Program-made: the position numbers and the translations under genes | The notes under the pieces: generated by a model | What the model saw: only the letters and a program-made list of their open reading frames with translations | Told to the model about the DNA's origin: nothing | The model's database searches: none | Assembly (NCBI GenBank): GCA_947459465.1 | Contig: CANHDS010000011.1 | Coordinates: 1-10,628 of the forward strand | DNA length: 10,628 nucleotides | From: Burkholderiaceae bacterium | Lineage (GTDB): Bacteria > Pseudomonadota > Gammaproteobacteria > Burkholderiales > Burkholderiaceae | Direction: 5' to 3' | In this document: one piece after another, positions 8,115-10,628 of the stretch | Layout of the letters: each line of letters begins with the position of its first letter | How positions within the stretch are numbered: position 1 is the stretch's first letter

Positions 8115-8123
8115 TGGTATCAT
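8115..8123 (+). promoter_or_regulatory. Possible extended -10 promoter element for carAB
   Basis: TGGTATCAT in the prpE-carA intergenic region fits an extended -10 element. It is the same nine-base string as upstream of gloB. Transcription would start near 8130, giving a leader of roughly 115 bases before the likely carA start. No good -35 hexamer is found at 16-18 bases; TTGCGT at 8084-8089 is too far upstream. It is supported by position and pattern only. Confidence 0.35.
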
Positions 8124-8246
8124 TACGCTTATCAGTAACTAATAATTTGCCCTAGCGCTTAAAGACACTTACCTCCCCGCAATTTCGCCTCGGGTTTGTC
8201 TTTTGGGGCAAAAAGTGTTGGACGGCAACAGGGTATTGGAGATTGT
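8124..8246 (+). promoter_or_regulatory. carA 5' leader region
   Basis: The stretch between the possible carA promoter and the likely carA start carries no supportable gene. TTTGCCC (8146-8152) is complementary to GGGCAAA (8206-8212), which could close a large hairpin, and CTTTT-GGGGCA-AAAAG (8200-8215) could form a small one. Neither resembles a known riboswitch or a clear intrinsic terminator that I recognise. The region may be only an untranslated leader, or part of it may be coding if carA starts further upstream at TTG 8196. Confidence 0.3.
8238..8241 (+). promoter_or_regulatory. Ribosome-binding site favouring a TTG start of carA
   Basis: GGAG stands five bases before the TTG at 8247. 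It is the best Shine-Dalgarno-like sequence upstream of the conserved CarA N-terminus and favours 8247 over TTG 8196 (none visible) and TTG 8256 (14 bases away). No in-frame ATG or GTG is available in this region. Confidence 0.45.
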
Positions 8247-9434
8247 TTGTCGCCCTTGCTTCCTTCCTTTCCCCCCGCTGTTTTAGCACTTGCTGATGGC
8301 TCCATTTTTTCTGGTCAAAGTATTGGTGCTCCTGGGCAAACCAGTGGTGAGGTGGTATTTAATACCGCATTAACCGGCTATCAAGAAATCATCACCGATC
8401 CCAGTTATGCACGACAGCTCGTCACCTTAACCTATCCGCACATTGGCAACGTTGGTGTCAATGCCCAAGACGCTGAGTCGGCAAAAATCTATGCAGCTGG
8501 CCTCATCATTAAAGATTTGTCGACACGCGTTTCGAACTTTCGAGCCGAAGATAGCCTTGATCATTATTTGCGTGCTGCCAAAGTTCCTGGCATTGCTGGT
8601 ATTGATACCCGTAAGCTAACTCGTCTATTGCGTGATCGAGGCGCACAATCGGGCGCAATCGTAGCTGGCAAAATTGGCGATGATATTGATGCGCTCGCAC
8701 AGCAAGCATTAACCTTAGCAAAGGCATTCTCAGGAATGGCGGGTCTTGATCTTGCGCAAGTGGTTACCACCCCAAAGCCCTATGAGTGGCAAGAAGGTGA
8801 GTGGCAGTTGCATGGTGAGCATGGCAAACCGGCATTCAGAGTCATGAAGAACCCCACTAAGCGGGTCGTAGCCTATGACTTTGGTGTGAAACGCAACATT
8901 CTGCGCATGCTCGCTGAGCGGGGTTGTGCGCTTACTGTGGTGCCTGCTAAAACCCCGGTGGCTGAAGTATTGGCTTTGAAGCCCGATGGCGTATTTTTGT
9001 CCAATGGCCCGGGCGACCCCGAGCCATGTGATTACGCAATTAGTGCTGCACAAACTATTATCAGTAAAAATATTCCGACCTTTGGTATTTGCTTGGGTCA
9101 TCAGATTATGGGTTTGGCTGCCGGTGCGAAGACCTTGAAGATGAAGTTTGGGCACCATGGCGCTAATCATCCCGTGAAAGATTTGGATAGCGGTCGGGTA
9201 GCCATCACCTCACAGAACCATGGTTTCGCAGTCGACGCCAATACCTTGCCTGCTGATTTGCGGGTCACACACATCTCCTTGTTTGATGGCTCTTTGCAAG
9301 GGTTAGCCTGGAAAGATAAACCAGCGTTTTGTTTCCAGGGGCACCCAGAAGCTTCACCAGGCCCACATGACATCGCCTATTTATTTGACCGCTTCATGCA
9401 TCTCATGAATTCCACCAGTCAAGGAGTGCGTTGA
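8247..9434 (+). CDS. carA: Carbamoyl-phosphate synthase small chain (glutamine amidotransferase)
   Basis: The small subunit hydrolyses glutamine and passes ammonia through a tunnel to CarB for carbamoyl phosphate, the precursor of pyrimidines and arginine. From the TTG at 8247 it has 395 residues, a little above the E. coli 382. The N-terminal CarA domain begins [12 protein letters not shown] (10-21), then [17 protein letters not shown] (32-48) and [12 protein letters not shown] (115-126). The class I glutamine amidotransferase domain covers about 205-390, with nucleophile Cys282 in FGICLGHQ and His366/Glu368 in [22 protein letters not shown] is at 251-260. The frame is open back to a TTG at 8196 (412 residues), but conserved sequence begins only near 8270. 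GGAG at 8238-8241 favours 8247; TTG 8256 also remains possible. The stop overlaps the carB ATG by one base (TGATG). Function is secure, the exact start is not. Confidence 0.93.
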   Translation: MSPLLPSFPPAVLALADGSIFSGQSIGAPGQTSGEVVFNTALTGYQEIITDPSYARQLVTLTYPHIGNVGVNAQDAESAKIYAAGLIIKDLSTRVSNFRAEDSLDHYLRAAKVPGIAGIDTRKLTRLLRDRGAQSGAIVAGKIGDDIDALAQQALTLAKAFSGMAGLDLAQVVTTPKPYEWQEGEWQLHGEHGKPAFRVMKNPTKRVVAYDFGVKRNILRMLAERGCALTVVPAKTPVAEVLALKPDGVFLSNGPGDPEPCDYAISAAQTIISKNIPTFGICLGHQIMGLAAGAKTLKMKFGHHGANHPVKDLDSGRVAITSQNHGFAVDANTLPADLRVTHISLFDGSLQGLAWKDKPAFCFQGHPEASPGPHDIAYLFDRFMHLMNSTSQGVR

Positions 9435-10628
9435 TGCCAAAGCGCACTGACATTCAGAGCATTTTGATTATTGGCGCTGGCCCGATTGTGATTGGCCAAG
9501 CGTGTGAGTTTGATTACTCGGGTGCACAAGCGTGTAAAGCCCTGCGCGAAGAAGGCTATCGCGTCATTCTGGTAAATAGCAATCCGGCGACCATCATGAC
9601 CGATCCAGAGATGGCGGATGTTACCTATAGCGAACCGATTACTTGGGAGGTGGTGGAGCGCATTATTGCTACCGAGAAGCCCGATGCGATCTTGCCCACG
9701 ATGGGTGGCCAGACGGCACTGAACTGCGCCCTTGATTTGCATCGCCATGGGGTTCTTAAAAAATATAACTGTGAACTCATTGGCGCCTCTCCCGAGGCAA
9801 TTGATAAAGCTGAAGATCGTCAGAAGTTCAAAGATGCAATGACCAAAATTGGCTTGGGATCGGCGAAGTCTGGGATTGCGCATTCGATGGACGAGGCGAT
9901 CGCTGTTCAGCAACGCATTCAGTTAGAGACCGGCAGCTCAGGATTCCCGGTAGTGATTCGACCCTCGTTCACGATGGGTGGATCTGGTGGTGGTATTGCG
10001 TACAACCGTGAAGAGTTTGAGGAGATTTGCAAACGCGGCCTAGATCTATCTCCAACCCGAGAGCTTTTGATTGAAGAGTCGCTCTTAGGCTGGAAAGAGT
10101 TTGAGATGGAGGTGGTGCGCGATCGTGCCGATAACTGCATCATCGTCTGTTCGATCGAGAACTTAGATCCCATGGGTGTGCATACGGGGGATTCGATTAC
10201 AGTTGCGCCCGCACAAACACTCACTGATAAAGAGTATCAAATCATGCGCAATGCCTCGATCGCGGTCTTACGTGAGATCGGGGTGGATACCGGCGGTTCG
10301 AATGTGCAGTTCTCAATCAATCCAGTAGATGGTCGCATGATTGTGATTGAGATGAACCCACGGGTCTCACGCTCATCCGCTCTTGCATCAAAAGCGACAG
10401 GATTTCCGATTGCCAAGGTTGCTGCCAAATTAGCGGTGGGCTATACCTTAGATGAGTTACAAAACGATATTACGGGCGGTGCCACACCGGCCTCGTTTGA
10501 GCCTAGCATTGATTATGTGGTTACCAAGATTCCGCGCTTTGCCTTTGAGAAGTTCCGTGAAGCCGATCCTCGCTTAACCACCCAAATGAAATCCGTGGGC
10601 GAGGTGATGGCGATTGGTCGGACTTTTC
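9434..10628 (+). CDS. carB: Carbamoyl-phosphate synthase large chain (partial, C-terminus missing)
   Basis: The large subunit uses two ATP, bicarbonate and ammonia from CarA to make carbamoyl phosphate. The window holds 398 codons of a protein that is normally about 1,070-1,085 residues, so only the carboxyphosphate half is seen. The N-terminus has [20 protein letters not shown] (11-30), then [15 protein letters not shown] (48-62) and [10 protein letters not shown] (88-97). ATP-grasp features are Arg129 in EDRQKF, Arg176 in VVIRPSFT, the glycine-rich MGGSGGG (181-187), and Glu306/Asn308 in [19 protein letters not shown]. Comparing with E. coli from memory, Arg129 keeps its number but Arg169 and Glu299 are shifted by seven, so a short insertion lies between, probably around 155-170. 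AAGGAG at 9421-9426 is a strong ribosome-binding site seven bases before the ATG. It is translationally coupled to carA. Confidence 0.96.
   Translation, partial: MPKRTDIQSILIIGAGPIVIGQACEFDYSGAQACKALREEGYRVILVNSNPATIMTDPEMADVTYSEPITWEVVERIIATEKPDAILPTMGGQTALNCALDLHRHGVLKKYNCELIGASPEAIDKAEDRQKFKDAMTKIGLGSAKSGIAHSMDEAIAVQQRIQLETGSSGFPVVIRPSFTMGGSGGGIAYNREEFEEICKRGLDLSPTRELLIEESLLGWKEFEMEVVRDRADNCIIVCSIENLDPMGVHTGDSITVAPAQTLTDKEYQIMRNASIAVLREIGVDTGGSNVQFSINPVDGRMIVIEMNPRVSRSSALASKATGFPIAKVAAKLAVGYTLDELQNDITGGATPASFEPSIDYVVTKIPRFAFEKFREADPRLTTQMKSVGEVMAIGRTF

Noticed and set aside
8730..9170. Open frame of 146 codons on the minus strand inside carA
   Set aside because: It is antisense to the amidotransferase domain of carA, which is strongly conserved; no motif or ribosome-binding site supports it.
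9419..9913. Open frame of 164 codons on the minus strand over the carA-carB junction
   Set aside because: It is antisense to the conserved carB N-terminus. Its length is a by-product of codon constraints on the opposite strand.
1..10628. Mobile element, defence island, CRISPR or toxin-antitoxin content
   Set aside because: All sequence is accounted for by core genes; no transposase, integrase, direct-repeat array or small paired genes were found on either strand.

Overview
The window looks like ordinary chromosome of a betaproteobacterium, most likely Burkholderiaceae and possibly Polynucleobacter. This is inferred from the gene set, base composition near 50% GC by eye, the dense gene packing and the character of the CarA, PrpE and MltD proteins; no database search was possible. 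Coding density is very high. The longest stretch without a gene is about 180 bases (8065-8246), and I see no insertion sequence, prophage, CRISPR array, tRNA or rRNA.

Left half (1-3941), minus strand. Reading in the direction of transcription, the order is a YafS-like methyltransferase-fold protein, rnhA (ribonuclease HI), a membrane-fusion (adaptor) protein of a tripartite RND efflux pump, and the first 435 codons of the RND pump itself, which runs off the left edge. The methyltransferase and rnhA are 7 bases apart. The adaptor follows rnhA after about 71 bases, and adaptor and pump overlap by ATGA. The pump resembles MdtB/MdtC.

Middle (3932-8064), plus strand. gloB (glyoxalase II) starts divergently against the methyltransferase, and the two 5' ends overlap if the longest methyltransferase frame is used. 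mltD (lipoprotein lytic transglycosylase) follows after one base, then prpE (propionate-CoA ligase) after about 40 bases. The set rnhA / yafS-like / gloB / mltD matches, from memory, a neighbourhood in E. coli (mltD-gloB-yafS-rnhA), so this appears to be an old housekeeping cluster.

Right end (8065-10628), plus strand. A 182-base leader with a possible extended -10 element precedes carA, which has no ATG near the conserved N-terminus and probably starts at TTG. carB follows with a one-base overlap and runs off the right edge after 398 codons. CarA and CarB together make carbamoyl phosphate for pyrimidine and arginine synthesis.

I found no convincing undescribed system. The most interesting points are the YafS-like protein without a classical SAM-binding glycine motif, the overlapping divergent gloB start, the non-ATG carA start with its leader, and an apparent excess of the palindrome CGATCG.
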